A DNA stretch of 21,105 bases, from positions 1-21,105 of the forward strand of contig CALWXY010000197.1 in the NCBI GenBank assembly GCA_944385595.1. The letters run 5' to 3'. The notes below the pieces were generated by a model. It did not search any database and was not told where the DNA came from. It worked only from the letters and a program-made list of their open reading frames with translations. The translations under genes were made by a program, and so were the position numbers. Shown one piece after another: positions 1 through 7,239 of the stretch; position 1 is the stretch's first letter, and every line of letters begins with the position of its first letter. Source of the DNA: an uncultured Oscillospiraceae bacterium (GTDB taxonomy: Bacteria; Bacillota; Clostridia; Oscillospirales; Oscillospiraceae).

Positions 1-567
1 CTGGCCGACGCCGTCGTCGCAAAATACGGCCGCATCGACGTCTGGATAAACAACGCCGGTGTCAACCAGTACAAGCTGCTCATCGACTACGAGCCGGACG
101 ACTTCCGCCGCATAGTCGAGACCAACCTCACCGCCGTCTTCTCCGGCTCCCAGATTGCCGCGAAGCACATGCGCGAGACCGGCGGCGGCGTCATACTCAG
201 CGCCTCGTCCTACTCCGCCGTCACCCCCATTGCGGGCAAAGCCCCCTACGCCGCCTGCAAAACCGGAGTTCTCAGCCTCACCAAGAGCATGGCCGCTGAG
301 TTTGCGCCGTATAACATCCGCGTCGCGGCCTACATCCCCGGCCTGATCCGCACCGAGATCAGCCGCTCCAACATTGAGCTTTTTGGCGACAGCATGATTC
401 GCGACATTCCCATGAAGCGCTTTGGCGAGCCTGAGGATCTCGCTAAGGCCATAGTCTTCCTCGCCTCCAACGAGGCTGCGGGCTACATAAACGGCGTCGC
501 TCTTGAGATTAGCGGCGCAAAACGCTGCGTCCAGAACCCCTGGTACGCATACGAGCAGGAGGGCTGA
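1..567 (+). CDS. Short-chain dehydrogenase/reductase (SDR), 3' part
   Basis: The reading frame is open from the first base, so the gene begins outside the window; 188 codons remain. The visible part carries classical SDR landmarks: an NNAG motif at visible residues 17-20, a GGGVILSASS strand that supplies the active-site Ser, and a YAACK catalytic Tyr-x3-Lys. The Rossmann nucleotide-binding glycines lie upstream and are missing. The C-terminal part (a PGLIRTEI stretch, RFGEPEDLAKAIVFLAS, then GYINGVALEISGA) is typical of FabG-like enzymes, which reduce ketones or oxidise alcohols with NAD(P)H. The substrate cannot be told from sequence. A lipoprotein gene follows 24 bases downstream on the same strand and may be co-transcribed. 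Confidence 0.93.
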   Translation: MADAVVAKYGRIDVWINNAGVNQYKLLIDYEPDDFRRIVETNLTAVFSGSQIAAKHMRETGGGVILSASSYSAVTPIAGKAPYAACKTGVLSLTKSMAAEFAPYNIRVAAYIPGLIRTEISRSNIELFGDSMIRDIPMKRFGEPEDLAKAIVFLASNEAAGYINGVALEISGAKRCVQNPWYAYEQEG

Positions 568-591
568 TTCCCTCCGCGAAAGGAGGTCAGG

Positions 592-1353
592 ATGAAAAAG
601 CTTCTTCTCCCCCTCGCGATTTTGCTTCTGGCGGCAATTCTCACCGGCTGCTCCGGCAGCGACAGCTCCGCGCCGCCCGACGAGGCGCAGTTCATCGGCT
701 TTCTCGTCACATTTGAGAAGCTTGGCGGCGAGACAGAGGCTGCGCTCGAAGACGGGCAGTATGTCTTCGACGTCGGCGACAGCGTGAACTTCTACGTCCC
801 CTCAGTCCGCTACGGCGAGGGCGAGCTCGACTATCTCGTCGGCCTCTGCGACAGCACGGTGTCCGACGTCTCGCTCGAGGCCGGCAAAGTCGTCCGCGCA
901 TCCGGCACGCAGTACATCACCGCCGAGCTCAATGACAAAACAATCTGGCCGAACAAGGTCTATCAGTCGGGCGACAGGGTCTGGGCCGAGCCGGTGAGCG
1001 GTGTTGTCCTCGCGAGCGGCTTCACTGTAAGCTATCCAGGCGAGAATCCACAGTTCAGCCTTTGCTTCACCGTCATCCCAGCCCCCGTCACAGTGCGTGT
1101 AAATCAGATGAGTGCGGAGCACGAGCTGCTGCAGAACGACGAATACTCCTCCGGCGATATGCCGGACAGCCTCTCCCCACTTCCCGACACAGCTTACCTC
1201 GTTGTCGAGACCTTCAATGACGACGGCAGCGTCTCGCGCCAGCTTTGCGAGCGGCCTCCGATTGACAGCTCCAACGGCGACAGCAGCTGTTACACAAAAT
1301 TCTACTGCGACAACGGCCTCTGCACCGAGCATATTCTCAAGTTGGATTGGTAA
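592..1353 (+). CDS. Predicted lipoprotein of unknown function
   Basis: The protein has 253 residues. The start ATG is preceded by a strong AAAGGAGG ribosome site. The N-terminus is a lipoprotein signal peptide: two lysines, a hydrophobic stretch, and lipobox LTGC with the lipidated Cys at residue 20, followed by a Ser/Asp-rich linker. The mature part should therefore be anchored on the outer face of the membrane. It is acidic and beta-strand-like, with five cysteines clustered in the last 40 residues. I do not recognise a family. It follows the SDR gene at 24 bases and is closed by the hairpin at 1360-1384. Only location, not function, is supported. Confidence 0.85.
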   Translation: MKKLLLPLAILLLAAILTGCSGSDSSAPPDEAQFIGFLVTFEKLGGETEAALEDGQYVFDVGDSVNFYVPSVRYGEGELDYLVGLCDSTVSDVSLEAGKVVRASGTQYITAELNDKTIWPNKVYQSGDRVWAEPVSGVVLASGFTVSYPGENPQFSLCFTVIPAPVTVRVNQMSAEHELLQNDEYSSGDMPDSLSPLPDTAYLVVETFNDDGSVSRQLCERPPIDSSNGDSSCYTKFYCDNGLCTEHILKLDW

Positions 1354-1359
1354 ATCAAA

Positions 1360-1384
1360 AAGGCAGCCACATAGTGGCTGCCTT
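1360..1384. terminator. Bidirectional terminator between convergent genes
   Basis: An 11-bp perfect stem (AAGGCAGCCAC with GTGGCTGCCTT) has a 3-base loop. It is followed on the plus side by a T-rich run and on the minus side by TTTGATTT. It can end both the lipoprotein transcript and the transporter-acetyltransferase transcript. Confidence 0.85.
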
Positions 1385-1389
1385 ATTTA

Positions 1390-1860
1390 TTAAAATTTTT
1401 CCAGCGTCTCGCCCGTGAGACGATATACCGTCCAGTCGGACATGGGCACGGCGCCGAGGCCGAGGTAGAAGTCGATGCTCGGCTTATTCCAGTCGAGGCA
1501 CGACCACTCGAGCCTGCCGCAGCCGCGCTCACGCGCGATTCGCGCGAGCTCCTGAAGCAGAGCCTTGCCCACTCCGTGGCCGCGCGCGTCCTCAAGCACG
1601 AACAAGTCCTCAAGGTATATGCCAGCGCGGCCGAGGAAGGTTGAGAAATTGTGGAAGAAGAGGGCGAAGCCGACCTCTCTCCCGTCCTCCACGGCGAAGA
1701 TGACCTCCGCCCTGCCCTTTTCGAATATCCACTCAGAGAGCAGCGCCTCGGTGGCGACGACATCGTCGGACATATGTTCGTACTCCGCTAGGCGGCGGAT
1801 GAAATCGAGTATCAGCGCCTCATCGCCGGGGACGGCTTGGCGGAAAGTGAGCTTGTGCAT
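1390..1860 (-). CDS. GNAT N-acetyltransferase, spermidine/spermine (SSAT)-like
   Basis: The protein has 156 residues, a normal single-domain GNAT length. The acetyl-CoA pyrophosphate loop is RGHGVG at residues 93-98, after the strand IYLEDLFV. The later CLDWNKPSIDFYLGLGA (121-137) matches the pattern of SSAT and SSAT-like thialysine acetyltransferases (EWNxPSIxFY). Members transfer an acetyl group from acetyl-CoA to a primary amine such as a polyamine or thialysine; the exact acceptor here is inferred only. The start ATG has AGGGGAG upstream. The gene lies 15 bases after the DMT transporter gene on the same strand, so the two are probably one operon. Confidence 0.88.
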   Translation of the reverse strand: MHKLTFRQAVPGDEALILDFIRRLAEYEHMSDDVVATEALLSEWIFEKGRAEVIFAVEDGREVGFALFFHNFSTFLGRAGIYLEDLFVLEDARGHGVGKALLQELARIARERGCGRLEWSCLDWNKPSIDFYLGLGAVPMSDWTVYRLTGETLEKF

Positions 1861-1875
1861 TGGAAAAACTCCCCT

Positions 1876-2742
1876 CTAGGCTGTGGGCTCGCCGCGGCGC
1901 GCCGCGCGGGTCACAAGTATGTTATAGGTTATGAGCGTTATGATGACGACGCCGCAGCCGACGAACGACATCGGGCTTATCTGCTCTTTCAGGAAGATAA
2001 AGGTCCAAATTGGGGCCATGATTGGCTCCATCATGGTTATAAAATTGGCCTGTATGGCCGAGGTATTGCTTATGCCCTTTGAGAAGCACAGCCACGCGAC
2101 GGCGCCGGTGAGAAAGGCGAATACCAGCGTGACCGCCCACTGCTGCGGCGAGGTGCCGTAGACCGAGGGGCTTACGAGGCAATACGGCAGGATGAGCAGG
2201 TAGAGCAGATTGCCGAGCACCAGGGATTCCAGCGAATCCGCGCCGGTGTATTTGCTGAAAAAGAACACGCCCGCGTAGAACAGTGCCGATATGAGGGCGA
2301 GCACGTTGCCGAGCGCTCCGCCTCCGGCCATGTTGCCAGCGAACGCCAGCGAGACGCCGAGCATCAGAAAGCAGCAGGTCGCAATCTCAAGCCGGCTGGG
2401 GCGCGTGTGCATCAGCACCGCGTTCAGCAGTATGATGTACAGCGGCGACATATTCTCGAGCACTGTGGCGTTGGCCGCGGTGGTGAGCTTGTTCGCCATT
2501 ATGTACAGCAGACCCTGTGTGAAGTAGCAGACGGCTATGATGAGCTTGCCCTTGGTTATTTTGATATTGATATGTCCCAGCACGGCCAGGCATACAAAAA
2601 ACGCCACCGTGCCGCGTATCGCCGCGAGGCTGACGCCGTCCCACGGCAGGGTTTTTGTGAATACGCCTGCAAGGCTCCAGAACAGAGCCGACATGAACAG
2701 GAAAAGCGGGGCTATCTTCGCCTGACGGGAACCTCTCTCCAT
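1876..2742 (-). CDS. EamA/DMT-family transporter
   Basis: The protein has 288 residues with about ten hydrophobic segments in two EamA-type halves. The first half starts at FMSALFWSLAGVFTK and the second around GNVLALISALFYAGVFFFSK. The helix-end LEENMSPLYI-like region (NATVLENMSPLYIILL) and EPIMAPIWTFIFLKE are typical of the drug/metabolite transporter superfamily, which carries small metabolites across the inner membrane. The substrate is unknown. The ATG has GGGAG about ten bases upstream. The gene follows the panB terminator and precedes the SSAT-like acetyltransferase by 15 bases. I saw no clear promoter between the panB terminator and this start. Confidence 0.9.
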   Translation of the reverse strand: MERGSRQAKIAPLFLFMSALFWSLAGVFTKTLPWDGVSLAAIRGTVAFFVCLAVLGHINIKITKGKLIIAVCYFTQGLLYIMANKLTTAANATVLENMSPLYIILLNAVLMHTRPSRLEIATCCFLMLGVSLAFAGNMAGGGALGNVLALISALFYAGVFFFSKYTGADSLESLVLGNLLYLLILPYCLVSPSVYGTSPQQWAVTLVFAFLTGAVAWLCFSKGISNTSAIQANFITMMEPIMAPIWTFIFLKEQISPMSFVGCGVVIITLITYNILVTRAARRGEPTA

Positions 2743-2773
2743 TGCCGTTCACTCCCGCGAACAATTTGTCTTT

Positions 2774-2806
2774 AAAAGCCGGCCGGGTTCCGGCCGGCCG
2801 GCTTTT
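2774..2806 (-). terminator. Rho-independent terminator of panB
   Basis: A 13-bp perfect GC-rich stem (AAAAGCCGGCCGG with its complement) and a 7-base loop lie just after the panB stop. Read on the minus strand the stem ends in TTTTAAA. The repeated GGCCGG units allow a few alternative pairings. Confidence 0.8.
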
Positions 2807-2815
2807 GGGTTTTAA

Positions 2816-3649
2816 TCAGTAGAGCTTGGGTATCTCGACTTCCTTGTTGAAGCAGTACTCCGGGGACGGGAACTCGCCGCTGAGCGTCTCGGCGTGGAAC
2901 TGGTTGAGGCCCTTGACCATCTCCTCGCGGATTTTCGCGAAGTGCTTGACGAACTTGGGCTTGAAGTCGCCGTACATGGCGAGCAGATCCTGCGTGACGA
3001 GCACCTGGCAGTCGACGTCGGGACCCGCGCCTATGCCGAGGACGGGGATTTTGAGCGCCTCTTTCAGCGCCTTGCCGACGGCGTTGGGCACGCACTCGAC
3101 GACTATGGAGAAGGCTCCGGCCTTCTCGATGGCGAGCGCATCCTCGATGAGCTTCTTCGCGCTCTCGGGAGTGCCGCCCTGGACTTTGAAGCCGCCCAGC
3201 GAGGTCGAGGTCTGCGGGGTGAGGCCGATGTGACCCATGACGGGTATGCCCGCCTTGACCATGCGCTCTATGGTGGGCGCCATGTCGACGCCGCCCTCGA
3301 GCTTGACGCAGTCGCAGTTGGTCTCCATCAGTATTCTGTTCGCGCTCGCTATGGCCTGCTCCGGGCTGACGTTATACGAGCCGAACGGCATGTCGCCCAC
3401 GATGAAGGTGTTCGGCGCGCCCTTGACGACCGGGCGGATGTGGTGAATCATATCGTCGAGCGTGACGCCGACGGTGGTGTTGTATCCGAGCATCACCATC
3501 GCAAGCGAGTCGCCGACGAGGATTATCTCGCACTCGCTGTCGTTGACTATGGACGCGGTTGTGTAGTCGTAGGCGGTGACGTAGGCGAACTTGCGCCCCT
3601 CCTCCTTATACTTCTTGAAATCAAGAATCGTCATTTTTTTCTTGGCCAT
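2816..3649 (-). CDS. panB: 3-methyl-2-oxobutanoate hydroxymethyltransferase (ketopantoate synthase)
   Basis: The protein has 277 residues (E. coli PanB has 264). PanB uses 5,10-methylene-tetrahydrofolate to hydroxymethylate alpha-ketoisovalerate to ketopantoate, the first committed step to pantothenate and CoA, in the cytoplasm. The family's metal and substrate residues are visible: Asp47-Ser48 in VGDSLA, Asp86 in VGDMPFGSY, Glu118 in VKLEGG, and the general-base Glu185 in VVECVP, followed by GIGAGPDVDCQVLV. The ATG has AGGAGG upstream. The gene has its own consensus promoter inside the end of the upstream GntR gene and a palindromic operator over the start site. panC and panD are not next to it; panE lies beyond the regulator on the other strand. 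Confidence 0.96.
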   Translation of the reverse strand: MAKKKMTILDFKKYKEEGRKFAYVTAYDYTTASIVNDSECEIILVGDSLAMVMLGYNTTVGVTLDDMIHHIRPVVKGAPNTFIVGDMPFGSYNVSPEQAIASANRILMETNCDCVKLEGGVDMAPTIERMVKAGIPVMGHIGLTPQTSTSLGGFKVQGGTPESAKKLIEDALAIEKAGAFSIVVECVPNAVGKALKEALKIPVLGIGAGPDVDCQVLVTQDLLAMYGDFKPKFVKHFAKIREEMVKGLNQFHAETLSGEFPSPEYCFNKEVEIPKLY

Positions 3650-3679
3650 ACTCGACGCCTCCTAAATTATAAAATTAGA

Positions 3680-3694
3680 TGTGGTCATACCACA
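3680..3694. promoter_or_regulatory. GntR/FadR-type operator in front of panB (site 1)
   Basis: TGTGGT-CAT-ACCACA is a perfect 15-base palindrome with a 3-base centre. It matches the FadR-subfamily pattern TnGTnnnACnA and shares GTCATACCA with three other upstream regions. It begins five bases after the panB -10 box, so a bound repressor would cover the transcription start. Confidence 0.85.
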
Positions 3695-3699
3695 CCTTG

Positions 3700-3728
3700 A
3701 TTGTAGTATACCAAAAATTATTTGTCAA
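3700..3728 (-). promoter_or_regulatory. Sigma-A promoter of panB
   Basis: On the minus strand, TTGACA (3728-3723) is separated by exactly 17 bases from TACAAT (3705-3700). The -35 box overlaps the stop codon of the upstream GntR gene, so panB is transcribed separately from its neighbour. Confidence 0.85.
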
Positions 3729-4486
3729 TCCTCACCCGCGCCTATATCCTCTATGGCTCTGAGCATATGGTAGCGCATTGCGAGGGCGGCGCCTTTACCG
3801 TCGCGCTTTTTGAGAAAACGCAGAATCGCCCGGTGGCTCTCGCGCGCGTTCTCCTTGATTCTGTCCGAGAGGCGCGACAGCTCGCCGACGGCTTTGCCGT
3901 AGTCTATCCAGCCGTGGAGGGCGGGCAGTATCCGCACCATGACGACGTTGTGCGTCGCCTTGGCGAGGGCGCTGTGGAACTCCGTGTCGAAGCGCATGAA
4001 ATCCTCGTCCCCGCGCTCTATCGCCGCCATCTCCTCGTAATACAGGCGCTCGCAGTTGTCGAGCTCCTCGTCCGCGGCGTTTTTGACCACCAGCTCCATG
4101 GCCTCTGATTCTAGTATCATGCGGACATTGTACCAGTCCGCCAGCAGGCGGCGCTTGTCGAACTCCAGCGAGAAGCCGAAGGGGTCGTGCGGTATGCCAG
4201 GAGTGTCGGACACAAAGTTGCCGACACCGCGCCGTATCTCTATGACTCCGCTCGCCGACAGCGCCTTGATGGTCTCGCGTATGGTCGTGCGGCTGACGCC
4301 CATCTGAGCGGCAAGCTGGCGCTCGTTCGGCAGCTTGTCGCCCGGCTTGTAGACGCCCTGATTCACTATCATGTCGAGCAGCAGCTCCATGACGTCTTCC
4401 GTGAGTGTCTTTCCGGATGCGGTCAAATAAGCTTCCCCCTTCCGCCGCGGCGCAAGCTCGCTGTTGACAGCGAAGCGGCGCTGCAT
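3725..4486 (-). CDS. GntR-family regulator, FCD (FadR) subfamily
   Basis: From the ATG at 4486 the protein has 253 residues; a TTG at 4519 in the same frame would add 11 but runs across the operator. The N-terminal winged helix-turn-helix spans about residues 28-95 (KPGDKLPNERQLAAQMGVSR, then TTIRETIKALSASGVIEIRRG). The FCD ligand domain follows, with the metal residues in place: the Asp and His of FDTEFHSALAKATHN, the His of ESHRAIL and the His of RYHML. FCD regulators usually sense carboxylates or related metabolites. Palindromic sites of the right type lie before panB, panE and two nearby transporter units, so I infer this is their regulator and that it probably controls itself. No good ribosome site precedes the ATG. 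Confidence 0.93.
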   Translation of the reverse strand: MQRRFAVNSELAPRRKGEAYLTASGKTLTEDVMELLLDMIVNQGVYKPGDKLPNERQLAAQMGVSRTTIRETIKALSASGVIEIRRGVGNFVSDTPGIPHDPFGFSLEFDKRRLLADWYNVRMILESEAMELVVKNAADEELDNCERLYYEEMAAIERGDEDFMRFDTEFHSALAKATHNVVMVRILPALHGWIDYGKAVGELSRLSDRIKENARESHRAILRFLKKRDGKGAALAMRYHMLRAIEDIGAGED

Positions 4487-4492
4487 TAAAAT
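4464..4492 (+). promoter_or_regulatory. Sigma-A promoter of panE
   Basis: TTGACA at 4464-4469 and TAAAAT at 4487-4492 are 17 bases apart. The -35 box lies within the first codons of the divergent GntR gene and the -10 box touches its ATG, so transcription of the two genes should interfere. Confidence 0.82.
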
Positions 4493-4503
4493 GTCAGTGT
4501 AAG

Positions 4504-4518
4504 GCAGGTCATACCACA
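4504..4518. promoter_or_regulatory. GntR/FadR-type operator before panE (site 2)
   Basis: GCAGGT-CAT-ACCACA has a right half identical to site 1, while the left half departs in its outer bases. It lies 12 to 26 bases after the panE -10 box and within the region upstream of the GntR ATG, so it can act on both genes. Confidence 0.78.
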
Positions 4519-4550
4519 ACTGTTTTCTTCTTTACAGGGAGGTTGTATTT

Positions 4551-5468
4551 ATGAAAATTGCTATTCTCGGCGCGGGCGCCATGGGCAGCCTCTACGGCGG
4601 CTATCTCTCCCGCGGCAACGAAGTCTGGATGGTCGATATCTGGCAGGCCCATGTCGACGCCATCAACGAAAAAGGGCTTTACATCGACGAGGCCGACGGC
4701 TCCGTGACCCACGTCACCCCCCATGCCACCAGCGACCCCAATGAGGTCGGCGTGGTCGACCTCGCCGTCATATTCGTGAAATCAATCCAGACCACCGAGG
4801 CGCTGGAGAAAAACCGCGCCGTCATCGGTGAGCACACAGCCGTCCTCACTCTGCAGAACGGCTACGGCAACGGCGACGACATCTGCGCCTTCGTCCCGCG
4901 CGACCAGGTCATAGTCGGCACCACAAGCCACGGCTGCACCATGAAAGGCCCCGGCCACATCTTCCACGCCGGCTCCGGCCCGACCCACATCGGCGCCATG
5001 GGCGAGGATCAGTCCACCGCCGAGAAGGTCGCCGAGGCGCTGCGCGGCGCGGGCTTTGAGGTCGACTGCTCCGACAAGGTCATCGAGCTTGTCTGGGGCA
5101 AGCTGTTCGTGAACATCGCCATCAACGCCGTCACTGCCCTGCTCGACGTGCCCAACGGCTACATCAACGACGACGCCAACGCCCGCCGCTGCGCCGAGCT
5201 GCTGGTGCGCGAGGCCGTCGCCGTCGCAAACGCGACGGGTATGAGCTTCGACCCCGACGCCGTCTGCGCAAACGCCATGGCCGTCGCCGTCGGCACCGCG
5301 GGCAACACCTCGTCCATGCGGGCGGACACGCTCAACAAGCGCCGCACCGAAATCGGCAAGATTAACGGCGCAGTCGTAAAAAAGGCGGCGGAGCTGGGCA
5401 TGGACGCTCCGTACAACCAACTCATCAGCGCGCTCATCGAGGCGAAAGAGGACACTTATCTCAAATAA
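4551..5468 (+). CDS. panE: 2-dehydropantoate 2-reductase (ketopantoate reductase)
   Basis: The protein has 305 residues, the usual length. It reduces ketopantoate to pantoate with NADPH. The N-terminal dinucleotide loop is GAGAMG at residues 7-12. VKSIQT holds Lys77, and LQNGYGN lies at 101-107. The catalytic Lys184 is in VWGKLFVNIAINA, with SSMRAD at 254-259 and Glu267 in TEIGKING, in the same order as E. coli Lys176, Ser244/Asp248 and Glu256. GGGAGG precedes the ATG. Some family members reduce other 2-oxoacids, but panB within 1 kb under the same operator favours pantoate synthesis. A hairpin terminator follows. Confidence 0.93.
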   Translation: MKIAILGAGAMGSLYGGYLSRGNEVWMVDIWQAHVDAINEKGLYIDEADGSVTHVTPHATSDPNEVGVVDLAVIFVKSIQTTEALEKNRAVIGEHTAVLTLQNGYGNGDDICAFVPRDQVIVGTTSHGCTMKGPGHIFHAGSGPTHIGAMGEDQSTAEKVAEALRGAGFEVDCSDKVIELVWGKLFVNIAINAVTALLDVPNGYINDDANARRCAELLVREAVAVANATGMSFDPDAVCANAMAVAVGTAGNTSSMRADTLNKRRTEIGKINGAVVKKAAELGMDAPYNQLISALIEAKEDTYLK

Positions 5469-5477
5469 ATCCGCTTC

Positions 5478-5510
5478 AGGCCTGGGCTTTAAGCCCAGGC
5501 CTTTTTCTTT
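5478..5510 (+). terminator. Rho-independent terminator of panE
   Basis: Stem AGGCCTGGGC (5478-5487) pairs with GCCCAGGCCT (5493-5502) and is followed by TTTTCTTT. The minus side lacks a T-run, so it serves panE better than the convergent amidohydrolase gene. Confidence 0.85.
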
Positions 5511-5511
5511 T

Positions 5512-7158
5512 TCAGCGGGTATACTCGATGACGCCGTCGATTACGGTCATGTCGACCTGCACCTTGTCGAGATCCATGGTGTCCATATCGAGGATGTCGC
5601 GGTCGAGCACGATGACGTCGGCGAGCTTGCCCGGCTCTATGCTGCCCTTGATGTCCTCCTCAAACGACTGGTAGGCCGCGTTGAGGGTGCAGCAGCGTAT
5701 GGCCTCCAGCAGCGTGACCGCCTGTGTCCTGTCGCACTGGAAATTCTGCGCGCGGTCATAGCGGTTCACAGCGCCGTCGATAATCTGGAATCCGCAGGGG
5801 GCGGAGGGCGCGTCGCTGTGGAGCGAGCACATTATGCCCGCGTCGAGCATGCTGCGCAGCGCGCCGAGGTAGCGGTTGCGCTCCGGGCCGTAGAATTTCG
5901 CAAGGTTTTTGCCGAGCAGGCACACGACGCCGGCGTTGACCGACGGGCAGATATTCATTTTCGCCATTCTGTCGATGAGATCCTGGTCGACTATGGTGCA
6001 GTGCTCTATCCTGTGGCGGCGCTGCGGGAGCGTCGGATCCTCGGCGAAGGCGGCCTCGTAGCCCTCGACCATGTACTCTATCGCCTCATCGCCGATGGCG
6101 TGGGCCGTGGCCTGGCACTCGGCGGCGTTTATCATGCGGATATAGTCGATGACCTCCTGCCGCTCCCAGCCCTTCTCGCGCGGAAGGCTGGGGTCGTGGC
6201 TGTACGGCTCCCTGGTGGCGCAGGACGGGCCGCCGGTGCCGCCGTCTATCATAAATTTGCACGGGCCTATGCGGAAGTGCTCGTCTCCGAGGCCGGTCAT
6301 GAAGCCGAGCTTGAGGAAGTGTTCGTTGTCCTCCTTGGAGAAGGGCTTGCCGAATATGCTGTGCAGCGCCATATAGCTGCGGATTTTAAACTCTCCGCTG
6401 CGGCAGAGCTTCTGCATGACGTGGTAGGACGGCCTGTCGCACTCGCCCATGTCGCCGACGGAGGTGATGCCCTTCTCAAGGCAGATTTTCTGCGACTTGA
6501 GCGCCGCCTTGCGCTGCTGCTCCTCGGTGTACTCCACCTGGCCCCAGAGCCAGAAGTGCGTGTGGCCGCGCACCATGCCGGTGAGCTTGCCGTCTATGAC
6601 CTCGACCTCGTCGGGCGGGTATTTGGCCGCGTCCTCCGGCTTGTAGACGCCGAGATAGGCCAGCGCCTTCGTGTTATACATGCAGATGTGCCCGCCGCCG
6701 TGCATGCAGTGCACCGGATTGTCCGGCGCGGCGGCGTCCAGCTCCTCTATCGTCGGGTGCCGCTTCTCCGGGAACAGCAGCGGCTCGTAGCCCATCATGG
6801 ATATCCACTGGCCGGGCTTTTTTATCTTTGCCGCCTCGCGGATAAGCTCCAGCATGGCGGCGAGACTCGGGCAGTTTTTATTGGTGGTGTCTATCATGGC
6901 GGAGTCCAGCTCCGTGCCGAGCATGCCGTTGAGTATCGGGTGGAAGTGCGAGTCGTTTATGCCGGGCATGAGCGTGCGCCCGGCGAGGTCTATGACGCGG
7001 GTATGGCTGTCGATGAGCGTGTCCAGCTCGGCGCTGCTGCCGACAAACACGATTTTGTTGCCCTTTATGCCGACAGCCTCGGCTATCTCGTCATTGCCGT
7101 TCACCGTTATCACTTTGCCGTTTTTGAACGCGAGGTCTATATACGAATAATCAAACAC
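5512..7158 (-). CDS. Amidohydrolase family 3 protein (YtcJ-like)
   Basis: I place the start at the GTG at 7158, because AAAGGAGG sits eight bases before it, giving 548 residues; an in-frame upstream ATG at 7206 lacks such a site. The protein is a metal-dependent TIM-barrel hydrolase with its small beta domain. HFH (His71, His73) follows PGINDS, KFMIDGG holds Lys301 and Asp305, and HAIGDEA (His353), RIEHC (His386) and SLHSDAP (Asp449) complete the metal and catalytic set. Family 3 enzymes cleave amide or related C-N bonds; substrates vary widely. No signal peptide is seen, so it is cytoplasmic. It lies 81 bases after the GltS-like symporter on the same strand, and probably acts on what that carrier imports. 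Confidence 0.9.
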   Translation of the reverse strand: MFDYSYIDLAFKNGKVITVNGNDEIAEAVGIKGNKIVFVGSSAELDTLIDSHTRVIDLAGRTLMPGINDSHFHPILNGMLGTELDSAMIDTTNKNCPSLAAMLELIREAAKIKKPGQWISMMGYEPLLFPEKRHPTIEELDAAAPDNPVHCMHGGGHICMYNTKALAYLGVYKPEDAAKYPPDEVEVIDGKLTGMVRGHTHFWLWGQVEYTEEQQRKAALKSQKICLEKGITSVGDMGECDRPSYHVMQKLCRSGEFKIRSYMALHSIFGKPFSKEDNEHFLKLGFMTGLGDEHFRIGPCKFMIDGGTGGPSCATREPYSHDPSLPREKGWERQEVIDYIRMINAAECQATAHAIGDEAIEYMVEGYEAAFAEDPTLPQRRHRIEHCTIVDQDLIDRMAKMNICPSVNAGVVCLLGKNLAKFYGPERNRYLGALRSMLDAGIMCSLHSDAPSAPCGFQIIDGAVNRYDRAQNFQCDRTQAVTLLEAIRCCTLNAAYQSFEEDIKGSIEPGKLADVIVLDRDILDMDTMDLDKVQVDMTVIDGVIEYTR

Positions 7159-7203
7159 TGCAGTTCCCTCCTTTGCAATCGGGCGATTAGCCCTGAGTTC
7201 AGA

Positions 7204-7231
7204 CAAGGGGGCACCGGAAAGCGCCCCCTTG
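7204..7231 (-). other. Intercistronic hairpin between symporter and amidohydrolase genes
   Basis: CAAGGGGGC (7204-7212) can pair with GCCCCCTTG (7223-7231) around a 10-base loop, just after the symporter stop. No T-run follows, so it looks like an mRNA-stability or partial-attenuation hairpin rather than a full terminator. Confidence 0.55.
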
Positions 7232-7239
7232 AATTTCCA

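Noticed and set aside
3701..3713. GTATAC-centred palindrome next to site 1 as a second operator
   Set aside because: Spacing differs from the GTCATACCA family and it is explained by the panB promoter, within whose spacer and -10 it lies.
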